In this document: positions 1-6,390 of the stretch, piece by piece | How positions within the stretch are numbered: position 1 is the first letter of the stretch | How the letters are laid out: every line of letters begins with the position of its first letter | Assembly: GCA_964545075.1 (NCBI GenBank) | Contig: CAZJFS010000218.1 | Span: 1 to 6,393 of the forward strand | Reading direction: 5' to 3' | Length of the DNA: 6,393 nt | Source of the DNA: DAOPXV01 sp035352535 | GTDB lineage: Bacteria; Muiribacteriota; UBA9980 | Translations under genes and position numbers: made by a program | Notes under the pieces: generated by a model | What the model was told of the DNA's origin: nothing | What the model saw: only the letters and a program-made list of their open reading frames with translations | The model's database searches: none

Positions 1-42
1 AAAGATATAGAAGGGCGTACAATTTATGGTTATCATCAATGA
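1..42 (+). CDS. 3' end of an upstream gene (partial, tentative)
   Basis: Frame 1 is open from the left edge and reads KDIEGRTIYGYHQ before TGA at 40-42. The other two plus frames give a stop at once (frame 2) or an unconvincing basic peptide (frame 3). If real, this gene overlaps the next start (ATG at 26) by 17 nt, which fits the close packing of this cluster. Thirteen codons are too few to suggest a function. By position it would be another tail gene, but that is inference only. It could equally be non-coding leader containing the next gene's ribosome binding site. Confidence 0.35.
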   Translation, partial: KDIEGRTIYGYHQ

Positions 43-394
43 CAATATAACGCTCGGTTCTTACGTATTTGAAACAAATCCGTCGAAGTTTTCGGTGAAT
101 AATTTGAAACTGAAAACTTCGACGCGATCGTTAAACGGAACGCTTCAAACAACTTATGTCGTGAACGATAACGGCGCAGACGATGAAGTTCCGATTAAAA
201 GGCAGATCAATATCAGTGGAATATCTTTCGACCAACTTCAGGCCATTAAAAACGAATTCAAAAAAGCTTCAAATCTTCCCTTTATAGACATTTACAACGA
301 ATCATACATAGTTCAATTCGATGATTTTTCACACGATACATCCGGAGAGGATGTTCATCATCCCGATTATACCATTGTTTTGAATGAGGTATAA
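26..394 (+). CDS. Small beta-rich tail-tip/baseplate-type structural protein
   Basis: This 122-aa protein has no signal peptide or membrane segment. The ATG at 26 is preceded by AGAAGGG at 9-15, about 10 nt upstream. Its layout resembles small phage tail-associated proteins. There is an N-terminal strand region, then a segment around residues 32-42 (TSTRSLNGTLQ) leading into a charged strand (IKRQINISGI). A short helix follows (residues about 69-81, QLQAIKNEFKKAS), and a last strand pair ends in YTIVLNEV. This 'dG.l.. / K..i.isg / helix / y...i.l.E' pattern is familiar from distal-tail and baseplate-associated proteins in many phages. The general class is fairly likely, but the specific family is not identified. 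It is the first complete gene of the tail run, and its stop lies 3 nt before the next ATG, so translation is probably coupled. Confidence 0.6.
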   Translation: MVIINDNITLGSYVFETNPSKFSVNNLKLKTSTRSLNGTLQTTYVVNDNGADDEVPIKRQINISGISFDQLQAIKNEFKKASNLPFIDIYNESYIVQFDDFSHDTSGEDVHHPDYTIVLNEV

Positions 395-397
395 ATT

Positions 398-1312
398 ATG
401 GCCATAGTAGCGCACAAAAGTATTAGCGTCGTTTCAGAGCCAAAGCAGCCGCAAATCAACAATAATGTTTTCACAACGCCGCCTCAGTTTTTGATCGATT
501 ATAAATATACTGGGGCGGCGTTAGAAGACAGTATATATGTCGTAATGACAAATACACTCGCGGCTTTCGTTGACGAGGGTTATAACGCAGCCAACGAATT
601 GCAAACCGGCAGAACGGATTTCAATTACGCCATAAAAGAAGAAGCACCGACCGTCGGCAGCGATAAAGAATGGACGACTGTTTCAGAAACTACATATACG
701 CCGAATTCATTCGTGAAAGTTACTGATGCGAACGGTGCTTATAATAAAATGCTCGTAAAAATTGAAAGCTATCCGGTGACCGATCCTAAAACATACGTTG
801 GAACTTTCACGCTTATTCAAGCAAACTCTCAAAACTATTTATTATTATCGAGCCCTTTGACTACAGCTGAATCACCCGTTCCAATCGGACATAAATTATG
901 GATACCGGACGTTGAAAGGCATAATACTATTCAGCTTTTTTTTACCGGCGCGCTTCTTCCGGCCGGAAAATACAGCATTGAAGTTAAAATAATTCATAAG
1001 CAAACAGGCACCGTACTCCACACGGAGTACATTAACTTTTTATACGACAGTTCGAAATCATTCGATTCGAATTTCGTAGAACATCAATGGGCGTATATAA
1101 CATCGAATCCAGATACCGGAGAATACGACAGATTAATTATTTCAACCGACAAGCCCACGATATTCACCAATATTAAAGGGAAAATGAGCAAATCAATTTA
1201 TGTCAGGGGAATACGTTCGATTTACGACGATATTATAGATGATTCGAAAGCCGTATCTTTTACAACTAAAACCGCCGTTAATCCAGACGATCAGGAACGG
1301 CAGCCAACTTAA
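398..1312 (+). CDS. Putative virion structural protein, unknown family
   Basis: This is a 304-aa protein I do not recognise. GAGGT at 386-390 lies 7 nt before the ATG and overlaps the end of the preceding gene, which supports this start. The sequence looks beta-rich, soluble and cysteine-free, with no signal peptide or membrane helix. Two regions stand out. Residues about 30-85 contain an acidic, aromatic segment (IYVVMTN, FVDEGYNAANE). Residues about 176-216 look like an Ig/FN3-type strand set, with TIQLFFTG, then ALLPAGKYSIEVKI, then a turn (HKQTGTVLH) and EYINFLYD. The C-terminal roughly 20 residues (VNPDDQERQPT) are polar and probably disordered. Its place between a tail-tip-like gene and a large FN3-like protein suggests a tail or baseplate component. 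That role is inferred from context only. Confidence 0.55.
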   Translation: MAIVAHKSISVVSEPKQPQINNNVFTTPPQFLIDYKYTGAALEDSIYVVMTNTLAAFVDEGYNAANELQTGRTDFNYAIKEEAPTVGSDKEWTTVSETTYTPNSFVKVTDANGAYNKMLVKIESYPVTDPKTYVGTFTLIQANSQNYLLLSSPLTTAESPVPIGHKLWIPDVERHNTIQLFFTGALLPAGKYSIEVKIIHKQTGTVLHTEYINFLYDSSKSFDSNFVEHQWAYITSNPDTGEYDRLIISTDKPTIFTNIKGKMSKSIYVRGIRSIYDDIIDDSKAVSFTTKTAVNPDDQERQPT

Positions 1313-1333
1313 AAAAAGAGAGGTAAAATAAAT

Positions 1334-3109
1334 ATGGGAAACGGATATTCAGGATACTCAGATCCCAAAACTGCTAATCTGGCCGCGAGCACCGCGCCGC
1401 CGGAACCGACTAAAAACTTTCACGTTTCAAAAGACCCGGAATTATTCGAAGGTAAAGCGAAGATCACCGGGACTTTTATAAAACCGACAAATAAAATCCT
1501 TAATCTGACCGAAGCGATGTCGGATGACGTTTTTTCCGGCGCCCAGGTCGGCGTTACCGGAGCCGTCACTTTAAACCCTAACGTAACCGTTATACCAACG
1601 ATGGCCGATTTAACGGGTGCATTGGCGGCCGATAATATAATTTCTTTTTCAACGATCGATACGAAGTACATAATCAAAACTATAACGGCGTCTGAAATAA
1701 CGCTTACCTATGGCTTAAATGATACTTTGACGCCGGCGTCGGCGATAAAGAAATGCACAAAGACGGCTGAGTCTCCCGCTGATTCAAGAACTTTTCGCGT
1801 TAATTCCCGGGAAGGAAACCACGTTAATATATACTGTATTAGCGGCACCCAAACGCATAAATGGGCCGTTTTAACGACGCTCGGAACCTTCCTTGACATG
1901 GACAAGATTCTCGCAACAATCGACGAGACGTCGAGAGTATTTTCAAAAGATCAGATTTTCACGACGGACTCTACGCCGCTTCCGATTATGGTATTATCAG
2001 ATGCGGCGGCTGGCCAAAAGCTTGTATTGTTCGATCAGACTATAGCCGGTCTGGTTATTCCGAACGATTATATTTCTTTCGGAGACGATGAAACTTTTTA
2101 TCAGGTCGATACCATTGCCTCGGCATCATCCGTTATGTTAAAAACCAATCTGGCTAAAAAAATAACCGCGGGAACTACTGTTTTTAAAAAACTTGCCAGT
2201 TCTTTCACTGATTATCAAACGGAATCATTAATAAACTTTTCTGGAAAAGAACCGTCGACCGACATCAAAGGTTATAAAATTTATATGAAAGAGAGCCTTC
2301 AGACCGAAAATAGCAAAGGCACTCTCGTCAAAACCATAACGAAAGACAATACCGCACTTACTGATTATAACGACGGAACCACTGATATAATACTTTACGC
2401 CGATGACGACACTTTGAACGGGCGTAATATGTATCTGGGAATAACCGCTTACGACGGCGAAATGCCCACAACAAACGAATCGGCCGGCGATTTAAACGCG
2501 CGCGTGGTTTCGATTCCTTCGGCTGTAGATATCATTTCCGTGGCCGTAGATATAGAAGCAAAAACGGTGCTCATAACTTATGGTAAAATCACGACTGACG
2601 CCAAAAATCCACATATGCTTGAAATGATGGGGAACAATCTCGCGGAATATTCCATAAATGGCGGATTCGATATCTATGTAAAAGCTTACACCACGCTAGA
2701 TATGGCTGATGGATTTTATACCGTGATCGACGCAAATAACGGAAAAATTGTTCATCCGTCAATCGTTAAAGACGATTTTGTCGAAGTTCGCGACAGCGTT
2801 TCCCGCCACATCTGGGTGACGCGCGCGCTCGTTAACGGTTCGGCGGATCTAAATGATTCCGTCAAAACCTATGGCAAAGCTGGAATATCATATTTGAGCG
2901 CTCACAAGTCAATCAACATGGCCCTGAAAGTCGCCACGATAAATAAAAGTACCGATTCGGTATTACCGCTAACAAACGATTCGACGCCATTGAAACAATA
3001 TCTTACGGAATTTCAAAATACTTTTACCGTTACCGGTCTGACCGGAAATCAAGAATACTGTGTCGCCATGGAATCGATCGATACGCAGATAACATACGAA
3101 AAGGTATAA
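1334..3109 (+). CDS. Tail/baseplate protein with duplicated beta domain and FN3-like repeats
   Basis: This 591-aa protein is preceded by GAGAGG at 1318-1323, about 10 nt before the ATG. Residues 1-30 are low-complexity (Gly/Ser/Ala/Pro) and probably flexible. Residues about 77-144 and 225-288 are two copies of one domain. Both show an 'NIISF / DYISF' strand, then T-x-Y-x-I or F-Y-Q-V followed by TI-A-S, then I/V-x-L, and end in A/G-x-x-(I/V)-x-KK. Residues about 307-390 resemble a fibronectin type III domain (GYKIYMKES, then NMYLGITAYDGE). Residues about 396-585 look like a second one with an insertion, with the classic last-strand motif VTGLTGNQEYCVAMESID. Such modules are common in phage tips and fibres, where they mediate assembly or surface contact. 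There is no catalytic motif. It lies directly upstream of the hub-like gene, so an accessory tip or baseplate role is likely. Domain calls are by eye. Confidence 0.6.
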   Translation: MGNGYSGYSDPKTANLAASTAPPEPTKNFHVSKDPELFEGKAKITGTFIKPTNKILNLTEAMSDDVFSGAQVGVTGAVTLNPNVTVIPTMADLTGALAADNIISFSTIDTKYIIKTITASEITLTYGLNDTLTPASAIKKCTKTAESPADSRTFRVNSREGNHVNIYCISGTQTHKWAVLTTLGTFLDMDKILATIDETSRVFSKDQIFTTDSTPLPIMVLSDAAAGQKLVLFDQTIAGLVIPNDYISFGDDETFYQVDTIASASSVMLKTNLAKKITAGTTVFKKLASSFTDYQTESLINFSGKEPSTDIKGYKIYMKESLQTENSKGTLVKTITKDNTALTDYNDGTTDIILYADDDTLNGRNMYLGITAYDGEMPTTNESAGDLNARVVSIPSAVDIISVAVDIEAKTVLITYGKITTDAKNPHMLEMMGNNLAEYSINGGFDIYVKAYTTLDMADGFYTVIDANNGKIVHPSIVKDDFVEVRDSVSRHIWVTRALVNGSADLNDSVKTYGKAGISYLSAHKSINMALKVATINKSTDSVLPLTNDSTPLKQYLTEFQNTFTVTGLTGNQEYCVAMESIDTQITYEKV

Positions 3110-3121
3110 GAGGGGATAAAT

Positions 3122-5737
3122 ATGGTTGGCTCATCGTCATTCGGCCGAGGTTTCAATGTGACATTTCCTATTCTTCCGGAGATACGGCCTGGCAGGACTG
3201 ATACCTGTCAGTGCCGTATTATTATCGAAGGTGAAAGGGATTGTGTAAGTTATATTGAAGTCGATAACGCATTGATACCGCTTATAAATTATATGGATTC
3301 TAAAAAATGGTTTGTCGCGGCCGCGCTCATGCAAGGACTTAATCATGTCGAAATAAGATCATACGATAATATTTATCATCTGATTTCGGATGCGGTTTCA
3401 TATGATATTACGAGACGCCTGGCTGATTTTTCTAATCAAGGCAAACGCTATAAAGTAGTAGCTAATGGCGTTGATTATTCGAATTTCATAAAAGATTTTA
3501 ACTGTGATTCCGACAATAAATTCGTCACGAGCAAGGCCACGCTCACTATGATTGGTAATTTTCTGAATAACGCCGATTTCGATTATGACAAAACTATAAC
3601 CGTGTCGACGAATGACGGCTTTCTTCCAAATTTCGAAAAAGAGTTTGAAGGAAAAATTGAAAGCAAAGAATTTTCGTTTAAAAGCATGGGCGCCAAGGAA
3701 ACCAAATTAACGCTTTTAAACGAGGCAATAAATGGCCTGGAAAAAACAAGCACAATTAATATCGGCGAAATATATAACGGCCAGGTTCAGAAAGGATTGA
3801 TGGCGCGCATTGGAATCAATGACATTTGGACGTTCAACCGTTATAAATATACCGGACAAAGAAATCTTAACGACGTTAAAATTCTTGATATTATCCGCGA
3901 TATCGCCATTGTTGAAGGTGAAATAATTGATTTTGACGAAAAAGGCAGCATCAATTTCATCCCGGATGAATATCTTATATATCCTCTGTTCGAATTTGAC
4001 GAATCCGTTATTCAGGAGCTTTCCGTTGAACAGTCGAAATCAAATTTGATAAATAAAATAAACGTGGTTTATGGAGTTCCAGACAAAAACGGTGCTTCAA
4101 AAGGCACCGACTCGAATTCGTCGATCGACGAGCCGGTTACAGATGCCGGTTACGGTTTTTATGCCGATGAATCGATGAAAAATCAAATAACAAAACTTCC
4201 AAGAACCGGAAACGTTACATTTGCAGCATGGAATAAACGACTAGATTATGAGTTGATGACCGATTCTTATGTGGAATTATTTCATACGAATCCCGATTTT
4301 AACCTGGTGAATCTTAAATATATTTATCCGCTCGAAGTAGTTGTCGATAAAAAAATAGTATTTGTGGAATTACCCCTCGGACGTCTTAACCTCAATAAAA
4401 ATTCTATCATAAATATGAATGTGGTTTTAAGTGATGAAGCAGAAACACTTTATAATCCTAATATAACCATCCCTGTCGAAGATACGGCGCAGGCAATTAA
4501 TATTATGGTGAATAGTTTTGATGCTATGTTCACGAAAGAAACGGAAATAGCGAGTCTCGATATCCGGTTATCACATACAAAATTAGAAGATGTCGAAGTT
4601 TTAGACTCATCGAATCCTAACATCGAATATATCAACGAAAAATTCGAAGGCGGTAAGGCTATATATGAATTTCTTTATAAAATTCCCGTTGATGATGTTA
4701 TATTGTCTTCCATAAATTTTAATTTGTTGCCTATCAATAATGATTCGGCGCATATTTTAAACGGCAATATAGTCACTGAAACAAATGCCGATATATCCGG
4801 AAACAATTATATTCGTGCCGTCACATATTCAACACCCAAAACGGCATATAACCGTATAAAAGCACTTTATATTCTTTTTCGCACACTTCCGTTTAGCACC
4901 GCAGATAAGATAACGATTAAATTTAAAGTTTTCGGGAAAAAGTTTCTGGATACCGGAAATTTTATTGATTATGGAAATCTTAGTTATGTCGCGGCCGATC
5001 AGGCATCAATTGATAAATATGGCCTGCTGGATGGCGGCTATCTAATATCGAATTACTTAACAACACCGGAGCAAACCGAAAAACTAGCTAAAAAGATTGT
5101 TGGTTTCTATTCATTGCCGATAACAAAGCTTAAACTTAAGCTTCCGCTCTTGTCGGAACTTCGGAAAAATATCACGATCAAGGTTATTTCACCAAGTACC
5201 GGCTTGAACTATTATTATTTCATAAACGCCGTCAATAAGAAGTTTCAAAATTGCGAAGCGGAAACCTTTCTTATGCGCGTGACCAAAATAAAGCGCATTC
5301 AGGGTATAGATTCTGAATATGAAATTTATTCTCGAAACATGCGTGATATGGAACTTTCACCATTTTTCAATAATATTTTCTCGAGTCGCGGACTTGAAAA
5401 CGGAATAGTTACAGTGTCACATCAGGACGGAAGTTGTGATTGCAAGGTTTTCGGGTCAAACAAAAAATATATGAGAATACCGGTTATCCCAAAATTAAAA
5501 GTAAAAAAAGATGATAAAGTACTTATTGCCACGAGTATTGATAGTACAAAGATTGTAATAGCAATACTTGACGAAAAAGTCGAAGAAATCCCCGAAAAGA
5601 AAAGCGGAAAGTCGAAAGAAAAAGAAGATTTTATTAATGGACCATATATAAAATTTTTGGCGATCTCTCCAAACGTTACTCCACGTATTAAGATTGGAAA
5701 GAATCGACCGAAGGCGCTACGCCGGGCGAGTTTGTGA
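3122..5737 (+). CDS. Tail/baseplate hub-like protein with Ig-like N-terminus and C-terminal OB-like module
   Basis: This 871-aa protein starts at an ATG with AGGGG (3111-3115) 6 nt upstream. Residues about 12-98 look like a bacterial Ig-like domain, with the signature WFVAAALMQGLNHVEIRSYD. Residues about 108-210 match the first barrel of hub proteins (gp27/Mu gp44/gpD type): KVVANGVDYSNFIKDF, then ITVSTNDG, then FEGKIESKEFSF. Residues about 249-283 (VKILDIIRDIAIVEGEIIDF) and 308-318 (NLINKINVVYG) continue the hub. It resumes at about 627-720 with SIDKYGLLDGGYLI, then TTPEQTEKLAKKIVGFY, then LPLLSEL. The roughly 300 residues between are an apparent insertion. Residues about 758-817 resemble the OB module of spike proteins (GIVTVSHQDGSCDCKVFG, IPVIP, DDKVLIA, KIVIAIL). 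A Lys/Glu linker (818-837) follows. The last 15 residues (KNRPKALRRASL at the end) look unlike the rest and may reflect a frameshift. The hub would trimerise at the tail tip. The class is likely; the exact family is untested. Confidence 0.65.
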   Translation: MVGSSSFGRGFNVTFPILPEIRPGRTDTCQCRIIIEGERDCVSYIEVDNALIPLINYMDSKKWFVAAALMQGLNHVEIRSYDNIYHLISDAVSYDITRRLADFSNQGKRYKVVANGVDYSNFIKDFNCDSDNKFVTSKATLTMIGNFLNNADFDYDKTITVSTNDGFLPNFEKEFEGKIESKEFSFKSMGAKETKLTLLNEAINGLEKTSTINIGEIYNGQVQKGLMARIGINDIWTFNRYKYTGQRNLNDVKILDIIRDIAIVEGEIIDFDEKGSINFIPDEYLIYPLFEFDESVIQELSVEQSKSNLINKINVVYGVPDKNGASKGTDSNSSIDEPVTDAGYGFYADESMKNQITKLPRTGNVTFAAWNKRLDYELMTDSYVELFHTNPDFNLVNLKYIYPLEVVVDKKIVFVELPLGRLNLNKNSIINMNVVLSDEAETLYNPNITIPVEDTAQAINIMVNSFDAMFTKETEIASLDIRLSHTKLEDVEVLDSSNPNIEYINEKFEGGKAIYEFLYKIPVDDVILSSINFNLLPINNDSAHILNGNIVTETNADISGNNYIRAVTYSTPKTAYNRIKALYILFRTLPFSTADKITIKFKVFGKKFLDTGNFIDYGNLSYVAADQASIDKYGLLDGGYLISNYLTTPEQTEKLAKKIVGFYSLPITKLKLKLPLLSELRKNITIKVISPSTGLNYYYFINAVNKKFQNCEAETFLMRVTKIKRIQGIDSEYEIYSRNMRDMELSPFFNNIFSSRGLENGIVTVSHQDGSCDCKVFGSNKKYMRIPVIPKLKVKKDDKVLIATSIDSTKIVIAILDEKVEEIPEKKSGKSKEKEDFINGPYIKFLAISPNVTPRIKIGKNRPKALRRASL
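3182..3219 (+). other. Strong stem-loop inside the start of the hub gene
   Basis: Arms ATACGGC-CT-GGCAGG (3182-3196) and CCTGTC-AG-(T)-GCCGTAT (3204-3219) pair over 15 bp. There is one G-U pair and one bulged T at 3212, and the loop is 7 nt (ACTGATA, 3197-3203). It sits about 60 nt into the coding sequence, over codons 21-33 (R-P-G-R-T-D-T-C-Q-C region). There is no T-run after it, so it is not a typical terminator. An mRNA structure affecting translation or stability, or a protein-binding palindrome, is possible. A function is not shown. Confidence 0.6.
5692..5737 (+). other. Possible frameshift junction between hub gene and downstream Ig-like frame
   Basis: Frame 1, which encodes the Ig-like protein downstream, is already open from 5692, just after TAA at 5689-5691. 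It reads DWKESTEGATPGEF before the GTG at 5734. The codons are ordinary for this cluster (GAT, AAA, GAA, TCG, ACC, GGC). Over the same bases the hub frame reads a basic peptide (GKNRPKALRRASL), unlike the rest of that protein. A -1 change within about 5690-5734 would join the hub to the Ig-like domain. It could be a sequencing or assembly indel, a true mutation, or recoding. No canonical X_XXY_YYZ slippery heptamer is present. T_TTG before the TGA allows a weak P-site slip. The alternative is that the GTGA overlap is an ordinary coupled start. Confidence 0.45.
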
Positions 5738-6138
5738 AATATATTGGTGTTAAAGACTGCTCAATCGTTCTGACAACGAATGCACCTGTAAACATGTTAG
5801 ATTTTTTACGCCGTGTAAAGCTAAAAGATGGTTCTATCGTTATCGCAAACGGCAACGATTGGTTAATTGAAAACGATAACACAATAAAGTTAATAAGTTC
5901 GAACATTGATTATGGCAAAAAATATACTATATTTGTTGAAGCTTCCGACAAAGACCCAATTTATTGTCTTGACGATACACAATCTATAACTCAAAATTTT
6001 GAATTTACTTTTGAAACCGAACCGAAATTTTCGATCCAGGCAATAAGGGTTTTAAATCCAAATGCTTATGAAGTGGTTTTAACTCATCCTATAAAAAAAG
6101 GTACGAAATTGACCCCTAATAATTTCTTGTTAAAATAA
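5734..6138 (+). CDS. SbsA-type Ig-like domain protein, distal tail (possibly the C-terminal part of the hub)
   Basis: Read from GTG at 5734 this is 134 aa. GTG overlaps the hub stop as GTGA, which permits coupled re-initiation. There is no convincing Shine-Dalgarno (only GGCGAG at 5725-5730, 3 nt away) and no other start codon further upstream in the frame. Residues 1-95 carry the pattern of SbsA-like (Big_5) Ig domains. SIVLTTNAPVN is the 'fs.pv' strand, followed by VKLKDGSIV, then WLIENDNTIKLIS, then IDYGKKYTIFVEASDKD, ending in FEFTFETE. Residues 97-134 begin a second copy (FSIQAIRVLNPNAYEVVLTHPI, cut here to the visible key strands) but stop at LTPNNFLLK, about a third of the way through. 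Such domains serve as spacers or surface-binding modules. Whether this is a separate protein or the end of the hub depends on the 5692-5737 junction. The coding nature is clear, but the start is uncertain. Confidence 0.6.
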   Translation: MKYIGVKDCSIVLTTNAPVNMLDFLRRVKLKDGSIVIANGNDWLIENDNTIKLISSNIDYGKKYTIFVEASDKDPIYCLDDTQSITQNFEFTFETEPKFSIQAIRVLNPNAYEVVLTHPIKKGTKLTPNNFLLK

Positions 6139-6160
6139 AAACCTCAACAATTTATAACAA

Positions 6161-6203
6161 ACATAAAAAAAGATCGGATTTAAAACCCGGTCTTTTTTTA
6201 TGT
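6161..6203. terminator. Rho-independent, probably bidirectional terminator of the tail operon
   Basis: Arms 6161-6177 and 6187-6203 pair perfectly over 17 bp with one G-U, around a 9-nt loop (ATTTAAAAC). The core is GATCGG/CCGGTC, flanked by A7 on the left and T7 on the right. Transcripts from either strand therefore end in a U-run. It lies 22 nt after the last stop (6136-6138) and would end the tail transcript. It would also back up termination of the minus-strand tRNA transcript. Confidence 0.88.
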
Positions 6204-6229
6204 TTTCGCTCATATATATTTTCACGTCG

Positions 6230-6250
6230 ATTATACGCCAATTATACGTC
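6230..6250. repeat. Short direct repeat ATTATACG(C/T)C
   Basis: ATTATACGCC at 6230-6239 is followed by ATTATACGTC at 6241-6250, a one-mismatch repeat with an 11-nt period. ACGTCG also occurs just before (6224-6229) and at 6246-6251. It lies in the gap between the two convergent terminators. It could be a small protein-binding site or chance in AT-rich spacer; no function can be assigned. Confidence 0.4.
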
Positions 6251-6258
6251 GGAAGAAA

Positions 6259-6297
6259 ATGAAAAGCCCCGAAACTTTTGATTTCAGGGCTTTTCAT
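6259..6297 (-). terminator. Rho-independent terminator downstream of tRNA-Gly
   Basis: On the minus strand ATGAAAAGCCC pairs with GGGCTTTTCAT over 11 bp. A C/A mismatch and an inner 4-bp GAAA/TTTC stem enclose a 7-nt loop. The 3' arm ends in TTTTCATTTTC, a T-rich tail. The hairpin begins 3 nt after the tRNA 3' end, as expected for a single-tRNA transcription unit. On the plus strand the tail is poorer (TTTTCATAAG), so the minus direction is favoured. Confidence 0.75.
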
Positions 6298-6300
6298 AAG

Positions 6301-6371
6301 AGCGGGAAACGGGGATCGAACCCGCGCAGGCGGCTTGGGAAGCCGCTACTCTACCACTGAGTTATTCCCGC
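6301..6371 (-). tRNA. tRNA-Gly (anticodon CCC)
   Basis: The minus strand folds into a complete 71-nt cloverleaf. The acceptor GCGGGAA/TTCCCGC is perfect. The D arm is ACTC-AGTGGTA-GAGT, and the anticodon stem is GCGGC/GCCGC with loop TTCCCAA. The variable loop is 4 nt, and the T arm is GCGGG-TTCGATC-CCCGT, whose last pair is G-U. The discriminator is U73, typical of bacterial tRNA-Gly. Anticodon CCC reads GGG codons. The 3' CCA is not encoded (CTT follows), so it must be added after transcription. All conserved loop bases are present, so it is probably functional. It converges on the tail operon. It may be phage-borne, or a host tRNA next to an integrated element. Confidence 0.95.
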
Positions 6372-6381
6372 GTATATGCTG

Positions 6382-6390
6382 ATAATAACA
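6382..6390 (-). promoter_or_regulatory. Possible extended -10 promoter of tRNA-Gly
   Basis: On the minus strand TGT-TATTAT forms an extended -10 element. TATTAT matches TATAAT at 5 of 6 positions, with TG one base upstream. It ends 10 nt before the mature tRNA 5' end at 6371, so the leader would be only a few bases. Any -35 box lies beyond the window, so this cannot be confirmed here. Confidence 0.4.

Noticed and set aside
1013..1030. Perfect 7-bp hairpin GTACTCC-ACAC-GGAGTAC
   Set aside because: A stem of this size is expected about once or twice by chance in a window this long, and it lies within coding sequence with no T-run.
1729..1740. 12-bp palindrome GACGCCGGCGTC
   Set aside because: It is within chance expectation inside a GC-rich coding patch and has no associated feature.
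1420..1905. Minus-strand open frames opposite the 591-aa gene
   Set aside because: They lie fully inside a well-supported plus-strand gene, have no ribosome site and read as low-plausibility peptides.
3137..3346. Minus-strand open frame opposite the hub N-terminus
   Set aside because: It is a shadow of the hub gene, with a Cys- and Arg-rich composition and no start signal.
4450..4635. Minus-strand open frame opposite the hub insertion
   Set aside because: It is a shadow frame; its hydrophobic end only mirrors beta-strand codons of the plus-strand gene.
5690..5737. Canonical -1 programmed frameshift signal
   Set aside because: No X_XXY_YYZ heptamer in the hub frame and no evident downstream pseudoknot. 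Recoding therefore stays only one of several explanations.
5688..5906. Minus-strand open frame across the hub/Ig-like junction
   Set aside because: It spans two plus-strand frames and has no ribosome site; the plus-strand Ig-like pattern explains the region.
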